Positions 46,388 to 58,575 of a stretch of DNA of 64,000 nt are shown one piece after another (the stretch's first letter is position 1; each line of letters starts with the position of its first letter). The position numbers and the translations under genes are program-made. Source of the DNA: Burkholderia anthina (GTDB lineage Bacteria > Pseudomonadota > Gammaproteobacteria > Burkholderiales > Burkholderiaceae); assembly GCF_902498995.1 (NCBI RefSeq), contig NZ_CABVLY010000002.1, positions 1 through 64,000 of the forward strand, written 5' to 3'. The notes below the pieces were generated by a model, which saw nothing but the letters and a program-made list of their open reading frames with translations, did not search any database and was not told the origin of the DNA.

Positions 46388-47348
46388 ATGAACAAGACCT
46401 ATGCATTGATCTGGAACCAGACCCAGGGATGCTGGAGCGCCGTCGGGGAAACCGCGCGCCGCCGCACCAAGCCCGGCAGCGCCAAGCGCGTCGCCGCCGC
46501 CCTCTCGCTGCTCGGCTTCACCTCGCTGCCCGCCTTCGCGCTGCCCACCGGCGAGAACATCGCCGCCGGCAAAGCCGACATCGTTCGCGAAAACGACGGC
46601 AAGTCGATGTCCATCAACCAGCACACCGACAAGCTCATCACCAACTGGAACGACTTCAACATCGCCGGCAACGAGCGCGTGTCGTTCCATCAGCCCGGCA
46701 CCACGTCGATCGCGCTGAACCGCGTGGTCGGCAACAACGGCAGCCAGATTCACGGCCAGCTCGACGCCAACGGCAAGGTTTTCCTCGTCAACCCCAACGG
46801 CGTGCTGTTCGGCTCCGGCGCGCAGATCAACGTCGGCGGCCTCGTCGCGTCCACGCAGAACATCGCCGATGCCGACTTCCTCGCAGGTAACTACCGCTTC
46901 TCGGGCAACTCTACCGCGTCGATCGTCAACGACGGCCACATCGCCGCCGACGACGGCGGCAGCGTCGCGCTGCTCGGCGCGCGCGTATCCAACAACGGCG
47001 TGATCCAGGCGAAGATGGGCCGTATCGCGCTCGGCGCAGGCAATACGTTCAAGGTCAACTTCGACGGCAACGACCTGCTCAGCCTGCAGGTCGAAGGCGG
47101 CGCGGTCGATGCGCAGGCCAGCAACGGCGGCCTGCTCAAGGCCGACGGCGGCGAAGTGCTGATGACCGCGCGCGCAGCGGGCAACCTGCTGAACGCCGTC
47201 GTCAACAACACCGGCACGATCGAGGCGAAGGGGCTCGCCAACCACGCCGGCAAGATCACGCTCGATGGCGGCACCGTCAAGGTCGCCGGCACGCTCGACG
47301 CGAGCGCGGCCGAAGCCGGCGCACCGGCCGGCTCGGTCGTCACGCGCG
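46388..47348 (+). repeat. Long direct repeat, copy 2 (5' part of tpsA 2)
   Basis: Partner of the repeat at 42800-43759. The sequence similarity falls off after the matching VVTRGE motif at the end of the TPS domain, then returns in shorter blocks (for example the RYVIGNTIDGAN region). Confidence 0.85.
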
Positions 47349-49444
47349 GCGAGCAGGTTCGTGTCGCACGCGGCACCACGGTCGACACGCGTGCGGGCGA
47401 TACGGCCGGCACCTGGACCCTCGAGGCCGCCAACGCCGGCGTCGCAAACAACAACGCCGACAGCCTCTATCCGGTCGACGCGTCGATCGATGCCGACACG
47501 CTGTCGCACAACCTCGGTACCACCAACGTCGCGCTCGCCAACACCCGCGGCGATCTCTCCGTCGCCGGCCCCGTCGCCTGGAACAGCGATCGTACGCTCA
47601 CGCTGACTTCGCAAAACGGCAACGTCGATCTGACGCAAACGTTGTCGTCCACCGGCGCGAACGCCAGCCTGAACATCAATGCCGCCGGAAAGATCCGCAT
47701 CGACGATGCGGTCAAGCTCACCGGCCGCAACGCGCACCTCGAGCTCAATGCGAAGAACGGTCATACGCTCTCGAACCGCAATGCCGTCGTGACGCTGTCC
47801 GGCGCCAACGCATCGTTCCGCTCGAACGGCGAGGATTACACGGTGCTGCACACGGTCGCCGACCTGCGTAACGTCGATGCGAACCTGGGCGGCCGCTACG
47901 TGATCGGCAACACGATCGACGGCGCAAACGCGAGCTTCCGCAGCATCGGCAGCGATCGTGCGTTCCACGGCGTGTTCGACGGCCTCGGCAACACGATCAG
48001 CAGGCTGTCGATCACCAATACCGGCCCGAACATCGGCTTGTTCGGGCAAAGCAGCGGCCACCTGGCGAACCTGACGCTCGATTCGCTCGTCGTCGACGGT
48101 ACCTCGGCCGGCCGCGCCGCGTTCGTCGGCGGGCTCGTCGGCGACAACCTGGGCGGACGCATCACCAACGTCACCGCGAAGAACATGAGCGTCTCGTACA
48201 ACGGCAGGGACGCAGTCCAGATGGGCGGCCTCGTCGGCCGGAACCTCGGCACGATCGAACGCGCGAGCTTCACCGGGCGGGTATCCGGCAGCAACAACAC
48301 CGTCTCCGTAGGTGGCCTGGTCGGCGCCAACGCCGGCACGATCGCCGACAGCGAGGCCTTCGCCGACGTCACGTTGTCGGGCCGACCCGGCAGCCCGTTC
48401 GACCCGCAGTTCAACCGTGAGGTGCAGAGCGTCGGCGGACTCGTCGGGACCAACGGCGGCCTGATCGTTCGAGTGTCGAGCGGCGGACGCGTGTCCGGTC
48501 GCGACGACACGAGCGCCGGCGGACTCGTCGGGATCAACTACGGCACGATTCGCGATGCGTCGACCTCCGCCACGGTCACGGCAGGCAGAGGCGGGTATGT
48601 CGGCGGCCTCGTCGGCAAGAACCGCGACGGCGGCACGATCGCAAACGCGTCCGCATCCGGTTCGGTCACGGCCGCCGGTGCGATGGCGATCGGCGGTCTC
48701 GTCGGTGAAAACGCACGCGGCACGCTGGACGACGTGCGCTCGACCGGCGACGTGACCGACCTCGCGAGCGGCCATGTGGGCGGCCTGGCCGGCGCGAACC
48801 GCGGCACGATCCGCAACGCGCATGCAACGGCCACGGTGACGGCCGGTCGCAACAGCCATGCTGGCGGGCTTGTCGGCACGAACGACGGCACCGTGTCGAA
48901 CGCGCGCGCCGCAGGCAGGGTCGACGCGCGCGACGCGAGCGACGTCGGCGGGCTCGTCGGGCAAAACTCGGGGGTGCTGGACACCGTGCAAGCCGCGGTC
49001 GACGTGACGGCCGGCAACGGTAGCCGCGTCGGCGGACTGGTCGGCACGAACCGCGGCAACGACGCGATCGTTCGCCACGCGCAGGCGTCGGGCAGTGCGG
49101 CGGCCGACGGCTCGAGCGTCGGCGGTCTGGCCGGCCTGAACGACAAAGGCGCCCTCATCGACGATGCATCGTCCACCGGCACGATTGCCGGCGACCGGTC
49201 GAACCTGGGCGGCCTGGTCGGTGAAAACGCCGGAACAATCCGGGCCTCGACGTCGAGCAGCCGCCTGAACCTCGTGGCACCGACCTACGGTCCGTTTTTC
49301 CAGGGGCGCCTGGTCGGGCTGAATACGGACAGCGGCCACATCGAAGCCAGCTCGGCCAGCGGCCCGGACCAGTCGTACGCCACGGTCGGCATGAGTTTCG
49401 GCAAGATCGACGGGCAGTGGCGCTACGGTCCCGCCAACTGGTAA
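46388..49444 (+). CDS. TpsA exoprotein 2, tandem paralogue with GLUG repeats
   Basis: 1018 aa. The first about 320 residues, including signal and TPS domain, differ from TpsA 1 at only a handful of positions, while the repeat region has diverged and has about 13 GLUG repeats against about 18. The 174-bp gap before it has no strong terminator, so both can share the transcript. The matched N-terminus suggests recent duplication or ongoing gene conversion that preserves TpsB recognition. No toxin domain at the end. Confidence 0.9.
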   Translation: MNKTYALIWNQTQGCWSAVGETARRRTKPGSAKRVAAALSLLGFTSLPAFALPTGENIAAGKADIVRENDGKSMSINQHTDKLITNWNDFNIAGNERVSFHQPGTTSIALNRVVGNNGSQIHGQLDANGKVFLVNPNGVLFGSGAQINVGGLVASTQNIADADFLAGNYRFSGNSTASIVNDGHIAADDGGSVALLGARVSNNGVIQAKMGRIALGAGNTFKVNFDGNDLLSLQVEGGAVDAQASNGGLLKADGGEVLMTARAAGNLLNAVVNNTGTIEAKGLANHAGKITLDGGTVKVAGTLDASAAEAGAPAGSVVTRGEQVRVARGTTVDTRAGDTAGTWTLEAANAGVANNNADSLYPVDASIDADTLSHNLGTTNVALANTRGDLSVAGPVAWNSDRTLTLTSQNGNVDLTQTLSSTGANASLNINAAGKIRIDDAVKLTGRNAHLELNAKNGHTLSNRNAVVTLSGANASFRSNGEDYTVLHTVADLRNVDANLGGRYVIGNTIDGANASFRSIGSDRAFHGVFDGLGNTISRLSITNTGPNIGLFGQSSGHLANLTLDSLVVDGTSAGRAAFVGGLVGDNLGGRITNVTAKNMSVSYNGRDAVQMGGLVGRNLGTIERASFTGRVSGSNNTVSVGGLVGANAGTIADSEAFADVTLSGRPGSPFDPQFNREVQSVGGLVGTNGGLIVRVSSGGRVSGRDDTSAGGLVGINYGTIRDASTSATVTAGRGGYVGGLVGKNRDGGTIANASASGSVTAAGAMAIGGLVGENARGTLDDVRSTGDVTDLASGHVGGLAGANRGTIRNAHATATVTAGRNSHAGGLVGTNDGTVSNARAAGRVDARDASDVGGLVGQNSGVLDTVQAAVDVTAGNGSRVGGLVGTNRGNDAIVRHAQASGSAAADGSSVGGLAGLNDKGALIDDASSTGTIAGDRSNLGGLVGENAGTIRASTSSSRLNLVAPTYGPFFQGRLVGLNTDSGHIEASSASGPDQSYATVGMSFGKIDGQWRYGPANW

Positions 49445-49570
49445 GGGTGCGTTGAACCCGCAGGGTTCGGCATGACGGCCCCCGCTCGTTTCAAGCGCGG
49501 GGGCCGAAAATGAAGGATCACGGCCGGCACGTGCGGCGCGCGTGCCGGCCGCATCGACGCACACGCGGGT

Positions 49571-52567
<2,997 letters not shown>

Positions 52568-52648
52568 GGATTATCGTCGGCGCCGAAGGGTGCGCGGCCG
52601 GCCGCTGCTCGCCGCCGGAAACGGATAGGGGTCACGCATCGCGTGCGG

Positions 52649-53323
52649 CTACTCGCGCCGTACCGCTGCATCGTCGGCCGGCAATTCGGGCAGCTGGCCC
52701 TCGCTCGCATAGCGGATCAGGTCTGCATCGCGCACGATGCCGAGCTTCTTCATCGCGCTCGACTTCTGCGAACTGATCGTCTGCTTGCTGCGATGAAGCT
52801 GGACGGCGATCTCGCCGACCGTCAGGCCGGCCCCGTAAAGCCGCACGACTTCGATCTCGCGGGCCGTCAGCGTACGGGTACCCGCCGACGGCCGGCAGTC
52901 CTCCAGCAGCCGCTTGACGAACGGAGACAGATAATTCGCGCCGACGAACGCCGCATGAACCGCGCCGACCAGATGCGAAATCGCATCGGACTTGCTCAGG
53001 ATGCACCCGACGCCCTGCTTCTGGATCGCGAGCAGCACGCTCGGGTTGTCGATCATCGTGATCGTCACGAGGCGAAGCGCCGGATAGCGCCGCTGGAGAA
53101 ACGACAACAGTGAAAGACCGTCGCCATACTTGCCGCCGGGCATGACATAGTCGACGACGAGCACATCGCTCTGCTTCTCGTCGAGCATCGCCACGAGGTC
53201 GGTCGAATTCGAGACAGTGCCGAGCAGCTTGATCGTGCTGCTGCCCGCGAGCGCCTGCGACATCCCGAGTGCGGACGAAGGATGATCGTCCGCCACCATC
53301 ACCCGCACAAAAAATTCATCCAT
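52649..53323 (-). CDS. RcsB-like NarL/FixJ-family response regulator
   Basis: 224 aa from ATG 53323. Receiver with VADDHP and phospho-Asp in LVVDYVMPGGKYGDG; MPGxKYGDG is an RcsB trait. C-terminal LuxR-type HTH (LTAREIEVVRLYGAGLTVGE and ISSQKSSAMKKLG, again RcsB-like). A longer frame to 53623 runs through non-coding DNA. It should accept phosphate from the Hpt of the adjacent kinase and control transcription; the nearby tpsBA genes and lipoproteins are candidate targets. It is not BvgA itself, but plays the same sort of role. Confidence 0.9.
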   Translation of the reverse strand: MDEFFVRVMVADDHPSSALGMSQALAGSSTIKLLGTVSNSTDLVAMLDEKQSDVLVVDYVMPGGKYGDGLSLLSFLQRRYPALRLVTITMIDNPSVLLAIQKQGVGCILSKSDAISHLVGAVHAAFVGANYLSPFVKRLLEDCRPSAGTRTLTAREIEVVRLYGAGLTVGEIAVQLHRSKQTISSQKSSAMKKLGIVRDADLIRYASEGQLPELPADDAAVRRE

Positions 53324-53653
53324 CTCTATTCTTCTCCCGATACACGCGGCCCGACGTGCCATGTTGTGCGACGCGCCAGGCTTCGAATCGATCCCGCAAC
53401 ACAGTCGCGTCGCGGCGTTCAGCGAACCGGGCGGTGCGCAGCGTAATTTTAAGATGATAGACAGGTTCTGCGTCGCGGTGGTGGAACCCGGGTTGTCTGC
53501 GCCCGTCGGCGCACCTGCCGTCGCGCCAGCCGGCGCGCCCGACACGGCGTTGCGGCACAAACCCTCGGTGGTCCGCCGCCCACGCACATCCGATCGGCGG
53601 CGCTCCCGACGCCGTCGATCCACCCGGTCCCGCTGAGCGGCGAAAGCCGCTGC
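53324..53653. promoter_or_regulatory. Upstream region of the RcsB-like gene
   Basis: 330-bp gap. An A/T-rich stretch around 53446-53462 (minus strand ATCATCTTAAAATTACG) is a likely promoter about 120 bp from the start. No gene or strong hairpin is supported in the remainder. Confidence 0.35.
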
Positions 53654-53851
53654 CTAACGCTTGACCACGGATTTGTCCGGCTCGCCCGGCCCGTCATCCG
53701 TGGCGTGCTGCCACTCGGTGATGGCGCGCCGCTTCTGCGACGGCGACATCATCATGAATTCGTTCAGCTTCGTCAGGAAATCCCGTCTGGATTTCTCCGG
53801 CAACGTCGCGAATCCCAGCAGCAGCCCGAACACCTTTCCCATATAGCGCAC
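53654..53851 (-). CDS. Small hypothetical protein (65 aa)
   Basis: 65 aa from GTG 53851 (GGAAGGG 7 bp upstream); ATG 53842 is an alternative. A short hydrophobic segment (VFGLLLGFATL) is followed by a charged helix (EKSRRDFLTKLNEFMMMSPSQKRRAITEWQ split here in two). No family recognised. It sits between two kinase genes on the same strand, so it may be a small accessory of the phosphorelay. Confidence 0.5.
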   Translation of the reverse strand: MRYMGKVFGLLLGFATLPEKSRRDFLTKLNEFMMMSPSQKRRAITEWQHATDDGPGEPDKSVVKR

Positions 53852-53963
53852 GGCCTTACCCTTCCTTCTTCAGTCGAAATCACGCGACACCGGAGCGATG
53901 CGGCGTGTCTGCCTTCCCCGCTTTGACACAGACGATCGACGCCGCCGTGGTGTCGCTTTTCTT

Positions 53964-56900
53964 TTATCGTCCCGGCCCGTGCACCGCCGCGGCCGCCATC
54001 GCTCTCGACGTCGGCCGCTCGTCCGCCGCATCCGCGGGAAACGCGATTCCGCGCCGCCGCGCGATGCGCGCGACACTCCGGCGCAGGTCCGCCAGCGTCA
54101 CGGGCTTGGTCAGCACGCATTCCACCTTCGATGCCGCATAACGCCTGGCGTCGTCGGGTGCGAGATCCGATGCCACGACGATCATGTCGCACGGCAGGGC
54201 GCGCGCATGAACCGCTTCCGCCAGTTCGCGGGCCGACATGTCGGGCAGGTCGGCACCGAGCAGCAACGCGTCCCACTCGCCGGTCACGAGCGTGTCGAGC
54301 GCCGCGCCGCCGGACGACACGCATCGCACCATGCAGCCGAGCACATCCAGCTGCTCGCGGAAAATCGAGCCGTTGACGGCCGCATCGTCGGCAACCAGCA
54401 CACGCGGCACACGCGTACCGGAAGCCGCTTCGGGTCGAGCGTCACCGGCTTCGCCGGCCGGCTGGCGCCGCTGTCCGGCGCTCACGACGCGCGCCTGCTC
54501 GATCGCCGTGCGCAGCCCGTTCAGCGAATAGCTCGACACGCGGATCGTGCGGCCCGCGACGTCCGGCTGCAGCGGGCCGTCCGGCGTAGCCAGCACGACC
54601 GGCGTAGCGCCGCCGAGGCTGTCGAGCGCCTCGCGCCGCCATTGATCGGAATCGCCGAAGAGCACGATCGCGTGCGCACGCGCGACGCACCCGGCGGCAA
54701 TCCCGATCGGGTTCGAATGCATCGCGACGTCGAAACCCCATGCGCGCAGATGCGGAAATGCGAACGTACGCCACGCGTCCTCCGGCGACACGACGATCAG
54801 CGTCCTGCCGGCACCGGCACGCGCACCGACCGGCAATTTCGGCGCAATACCCATGCGCAACGGCAAGCGTACGGTGAACAGGCTGCCGACGCGCGGCGTA
54901 CTGTCGACCGAAATCGTCCCGCCCATCGCCTCGACCAGCCGATCGCACAGCGCGAGCCCGAGCCCCGTGCCGCCGTAGCGCCGCGTGATCGAAGCGTCAA
55001 CCTGCGAGAACGGCTTGAACAGCCTGGCCTGCTGCGCGACGTCGATCCCGATGCCCGTATCCTCGATGCCGATCGCGAGCTCGAGCGCGCCGCGCGCATT
55101 GCGCCCGACCGCCACGCGCGCGACGATGCGCCCTTCGCTCGTAAACTTGATCGCGTTGCTCAACAGGTTGCCGACCACCTGCGCGAGCCGCGTCGGATCG
55201 CCGCGCATCCGCTGCTCGCCGCTCGCATCGATATCGGCGAATAGCGGCAGCCCTTTCGCCCGGGCGACGGGCGCGAATGCCGCGAGCTCGCGCTCGATCA
55301 CCGCGATCACGTCGAACTCGATCGACTCGACCGACATCGCACCGGCTTCGATCTTCGAGAAATCGAGAATGTCGCTGACGATCGCGAGCAGACCTTCGGC
55401 CGATGCGCGCAGCGTCCGCACGCGGCTGTGCTGCGACGCAGCGAGCGCCGTGCGCTCAAGCAGTTCGAGATTGCCGAGGATCACGTTCAGCGGCGTGCGG
55501 ATCTCGTGGCTCGTCGCGGCGAGAAACGACGACTTGGCCGCATTCGCCGAATCGGCCGCGCGCACCGCCTCCTCGAGCTGATGCACGAGCCGGCGCTGCG
55601 TGCTCGTGTCGGCGAACGCCGCGATCAGCACGTCTTCGCCCTGGTAGCGTGCGCTGTGCGCGATGACCTCCAGATGCAGCGGCGCCTCGCCGCGTGCATC
55701 GAGCGTGAACTCGGTCATCATCGCCCGGCCGACGCCGCCGTTGGCGACGAACGCGTCGTACTTCTCGAGCACCTGTGCGGACAGCGCGTGGTGATCGCCG
55801 CCGTGCGGCACGAGCATCTGCGTCAGCGCGTCGCTCGCGAGCATCACGCGCCGGTCGGACAGCGACACGAGACCGATACCGACCGGCGCCATCGCGATCA
55901 CGCTGCGACACAGCGCCTCGCTGTCGAACACGCGGGCCGAGCGTGCATAGACCGGCACGAGCACGCGCCGGTGGAAGCGCACGAGCAACAGCCACATCAC
56001 GACGATCGCGACGAGCGTCGCCCCCGCGAGCGCGCCCGCCTGCACGCCGATGCCGGCCATGACGTCGGCCCACGACAGCGCATAGGCGATCGTCCAGCCG
56101 GTTGCCGAGAGCTTGCTGCCGAACACGATCGCGCCGTCGCGAAAGAACGGCTCGCCGGACGCATGGCCCTCGCGCGCGACGTCCAGACTCAACAAGTGCT
56201 CGGTCAGCGCGTTCGTGCGCTCGACGTCGGGATCGATCGCGATCAGCCGGTTGTCCGCCGACGCGATGAAGAACGTGCCGGCCGGCGCACGCCCGGACAG
56301 CCACGACAGCAGGTATTCCGGTGCGTATTCGGTGACCAGCACCGCGAACGGCCGGCCGTCGGCACGCGCCTCGGCGGCCACGCGGATGCGCGCCTGCCCG
56401 GTGACGGGATTCACGTAGGGCGGCAACCAGCGGACGTTCGGCCGCCCGTCGTTCGCGGCCGGCGGCGGGCCGTCGAAATCGACGCGCAGCGCGTCGAGCA
56501 CATGCGCGCGCGCATCGGTCGACGCGAGCGCCGGATTGTCGCGCGCCAGGTGCGGCACGAAGCCGAACATCCCCGTGCGCGTACTGTAGTGATAGCCCTC
56601 GAGCGTACGCCCGCGATTGATCGAACTCGCCGCGCAGATGCGCGACAGCAGGAACGACAGCGCGAGATAGCGCGCGACCTCGTCGCGCTGTGCGGTTTGC
56701 CCCGGCACGCCGACCACGAGCGACGGATACGGCTTGATCGCGAGCTGCTGGCCGTGGGCGAAGAATGCGTTCGTGACGTCGGCCGGCGCCGGGTCGATCT
56801 CGCGCCAGATGAGTTGCGTGTTCGTGACGCCGTTGCGGAACGACGTCTCGGCCATCTGCACCTCGTCGGCAGCTTCCTCGACGCCGTTCAGGAAATTGCG

Positions 56901-57077
56901 CCGTTCGCCGTCCAGGTAGCCGTATACGATCGACGTGATCCCGAGCCCGCAGGCGATCAGGATCAGGATCGTGACGACGATGCCGCCCCCGAACATCGAG
57001 ATGCTCTGGTAGCGGCGAATCGACTGAAGCGTGCTGTATGACATGGCTCGGCGTGACGGCGCCCGGAGCGCGGACAT
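53964..57077 (-). CDS. Membrane hybrid kinase with degenerate receiver (RcsC-like)
   Basis: 1037 aa from ATG 57077 (AGGGAA 8 bp upstream), or 1026 aa from ATG 57044. TM1 near residues 30-55, a large periplasmic domain, TM2 near 350, a PAS-like part, His[11 protein letters not shown], HATPase NLLSNAIKF, DTGIGI, GGTGLGLAL. Then an alpha/beta domain without receiver motifs (GRTLIVVSPEDAW...), placed like the ABL domain of RcsC, and a C-terminal receiver. In the receiver the phospho-acceptor Asp is Gly (WDALLLGADLPDM), a one-base change, though VADD and the KP Lys remain. No Hpt. It probably signals through another protein. Confidence 0.87.
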   Translation of the reverse strand: MSALRAPSRRAMSYSTLQSIRRYQSISMFGGGIVVTILILIACGLGITSIVYGYLDGERRNFLNGVEEAADEVQMAETSFRNGVTNTQLIWREIDPAPADVTNAFFAHGQQLAIKPYPSLVVGVPGQTAQRDEVARYLALSFLLSRICAASSINRGRTLEGYHYSTRTGMFGFVPHLARDNPALASTDARAHVLDALRVDFDGPPPAANDGRPNVRWLPPYVNPVTGQARIRVAAEARADGRPFAVLVTEYAPEYLLSWLSGRAPAGTFFIASADNRLIAIDPDVERTNALTEHLLSLDVAREGHASGEPFFRDGAIVFGSKLSATGWTIAYALSWADVMAGIGVQAGALAGATLVAIVVMWLLLVRFHRRVLVPVYARSARVFDSEALCRSVIAMAPVGIGLVSLSDRRVMLASDALTQMLVPHGGDHHALSAQVLEKYDAFVANGGVGRAMMTEFTLDARGEAPLHLEVIAHSARYQGEDVLIAAFADTSTQRRLVHQLEEAVRAADSANAAKSSFLAATSHEIRTPLNVILGNLELLERTALAASQHSRVRTLRASAEGLLAIVSDILDFSKIEAGAMSVESIEFDVIAVIERELAAFAPVARAKGLPLFADIDASGEQRMRGDPTRLAQVVGNLLSNAIKFTSEGRIVARVAVGRNARGALELAIGIEDTGIGIDVAQQARLFKPFSQVDASITRRYGGTGLGLALCDRLVEAMGGTISVDSTPRVGSLFTVRLPLRMGIAPKLPVGARAGAGRTLIVVSPEDAWRTFAFPHLRAWGFDVAMHSNPIGIAAGCVARAHAIVLFGDSDQWRREALDSLGGATPVVLATPDGPLQPDVAGRTIRVSSYSLNGLRTAIEQARVVSAGQRRQPAGEAGDARPEAASGTRVPRVLVADDAAVNGSIFREQLDVLGCMVRCVSSGGAALDTLVTGEWDALLLGADLPDMSARELAEAVHARALPCDMIVVASDLAPDDARRYAASKVECVLTKPVTLADLRRSVARIARRRGIAFPADAADERPTSRAMAAAAVHGPGR

Positions 57078-57120
57078 ACGGCGGATTCCCTGCCGGACCG
57101 GCCGTCACGATGAAAACATT

Positions 57121-57138
57121 CGGGATAGTGATATCCCG
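57121..57138. promoter_or_regulatory. Perfect inverted repeat upstream of the RcsC-like kinase
   Basis: CGGGATA-GTGA-TATCCCG, 7-bp arms with 4-bp centre, 44 bp upstream of ATG 57077. A likely operator or mRNA hairpin. The 364-bp gap up to the lipoprotein gene becomes A/T-rich around 57175-57230 and holds no supported gene. Confidence 0.5.
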
Positions 57139-57441
57139 ATCATGCCAAACGGCACTGCGAAAATCAGGTGTGCATTATCCTTTTAGTACACGTCCGATCT
57201 TTTTGAATGATTGTTTTGAACTTGAACGAAGGTTGTCGGCGAAATCGGGGGTCGGGCACCTGTCCGGCCGGACACGTCGCTTCGCCCGGTCGCCACGGTC
57301 GCGGACGCGCACGAAACGCCCTCCCGCCGGCAGAAGATGCGTCCGCGAACGAGGCGGCGCATCGGCGGCACCCGATTCGACATGCGCGGGGCATCCGGAC
57401 AGGATCGGCCCGCGCGCCGTCGTTGTGCGGGCAGCGCCCGC

Positions 57442-58458
57442 TCAGTTCTGCGTGAGCGGATTCAGCACCGTGCACAGGAAGCCCGTGCAATTCGTCGGCT
57501 TGAAATAGTACGACGCCATCGCCAGCGGCGGCGTGGTGCCGAACTCGATATCGCTCAGGTAAGCGGAACCCTGCGCACCGAAATCGTTCGCCTGCTGCAC
57601 GTAGTTCGCGCCGGTCGACTGGATCGCGGCCGACTGGTACGCGAAGGTCGGCGATTGCGTCTGGTCCTTCACGTAGATCCACGACATCGTGCTGCCGAAC
57701 ACCTGCCCGCCCTTCGCGCGATACCCTTTCGCGCCTTCGCTGTTGGCCTGCGCGATGAAGTCGTTGATGGTCGTCGCCGGGGCCAGCGCATCGTACGTAT
57801 AGGTCGCGTTCGATGCGTTGTTCTTCATGTACACGTTCGCCTGCACCGATCCGACGACCATCGCGCTGAAGAACCAGTAGCCCGACTGGCCCTGCGCGTT
57901 CGCCTGGGTGAGGAATGCGTTCGGGTCGCCCGGAAGGCCCGTCGTCGCATACGTGTAGGTGGCCGACGAGCCGCCGTCCTTGCGATACAGATACCCGAAA
58001 CCGTACGGTCCTTCGTAGCGGTAGCCGTTCGCGCCTTGCCCGTTGGCCTGGCCGAGGAAACCCGGCCAGTCCGTCGGCGGCGATTGCAGCTGATACGTGT
58101 AGGTCTGCGCCGTGCCGTCGTTCACGAAGATCGAGCGCGTCCCGCCGTTGGCCGGATCGTAGTAGAAGTCGCCCAGGTAGCGATAGCCTTTCGCGCCTTC
58201 GCTGTTGAGAAGCGTCAGGAAGCCCGGGCCGTCCGCCGCGGGCGTCTGCGCATCGTAGCGCCACGTCAGCGTGCTGCCGCCCGAGCCACCCGAGCCACCG
58301 GATCCGCCGGATCCGCCGTTGCCGCTGTCGTTACCGCCGCTGCCGCCGTTGTTGCTCGTCCCCGATCCGCCGTCCGTGGCGGGCGAGGCATTGTCGTCGC
58401 CGCCGCCGCAAGCGGTCAGCGCCAGACAGGTCAGTGCGATCAGTGCGGCAGCTTTCAT
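57442..58458 (-). CDS. Surface lipoprotein with five ~52-aa repeats
   Basis: 338 aa from ATG 58458 (GAGGTG upstream). Lipobox LTAC near residue 17, then a Gly/Ser/Asn linker (about 40 residues), then five repeats each containing a phrase like FLxxANxxGAKGYRYxG and followed by a beta pattern such as YTYxxxx. Ends with a Cys pair region (NCTGFLCTVLN). I know no named family. As an outer-membrane lipoprotein beside RcsC-like kinases it could act in envelope sensing or adhesion. Third in a row of lipoprotein genes on this strand. Confidence 0.75.
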   Translation of the reverse strand: MKAAALIALTCLALTACGGGDDNASPATDGGSGTSNNGGSGGNDSGNGGSGGSGGSGGSGGSTLTWRYDAQTPAADGPGFLTLLNSEGAKGYRYLGDFYYDPANGGTRSIFVNDGTAQTYTYQLQSPPTDWPGFLGQANGQGANGYRYEGPYGFGYLYRKDGGSSATYTYATTGLPGDPNAFLTQANAQGQSGYWFFSAMVVGSVQANVYMKNNASNATYTYDALAPATTINDFIAQANSEGAKGYRAKGGQVFGSTMSWIYVKDQTQSPTFAYQSAAIQSTGANYVQQANDFGAQGSAYLSDIEFGTTPPLAMASYYFKPTNCTGFLCTVLNPLTQN

Positions 58459-58575
58459 CGGGATCACCTCGAAGCGAAAAGAACGAACGAAGCCGGTACG
58501 CGCGAACGGCGCCGCGCGCACGGACGGTCATGTACCGGAAATCGGCCGGCGGCATTCACCGCCGGCCCGGGAGCG

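Noticed and set aside
42800-49444. Contact-dependent inhibition (CdiA/CdiB) system
   Set aside because: The TpsA proteins end in GLUG repeats with no VENN-type boundary, no C-terminal toxin and no small immunity gene after either one.
53446-53462. A second PmrA-like box before the RcsB-like gene (TCATCTTAA shared with the pmtA promoter)
   Set aside because: Only nine bases match and the second half-site is absent, so it is not enough to claim the same regulator.
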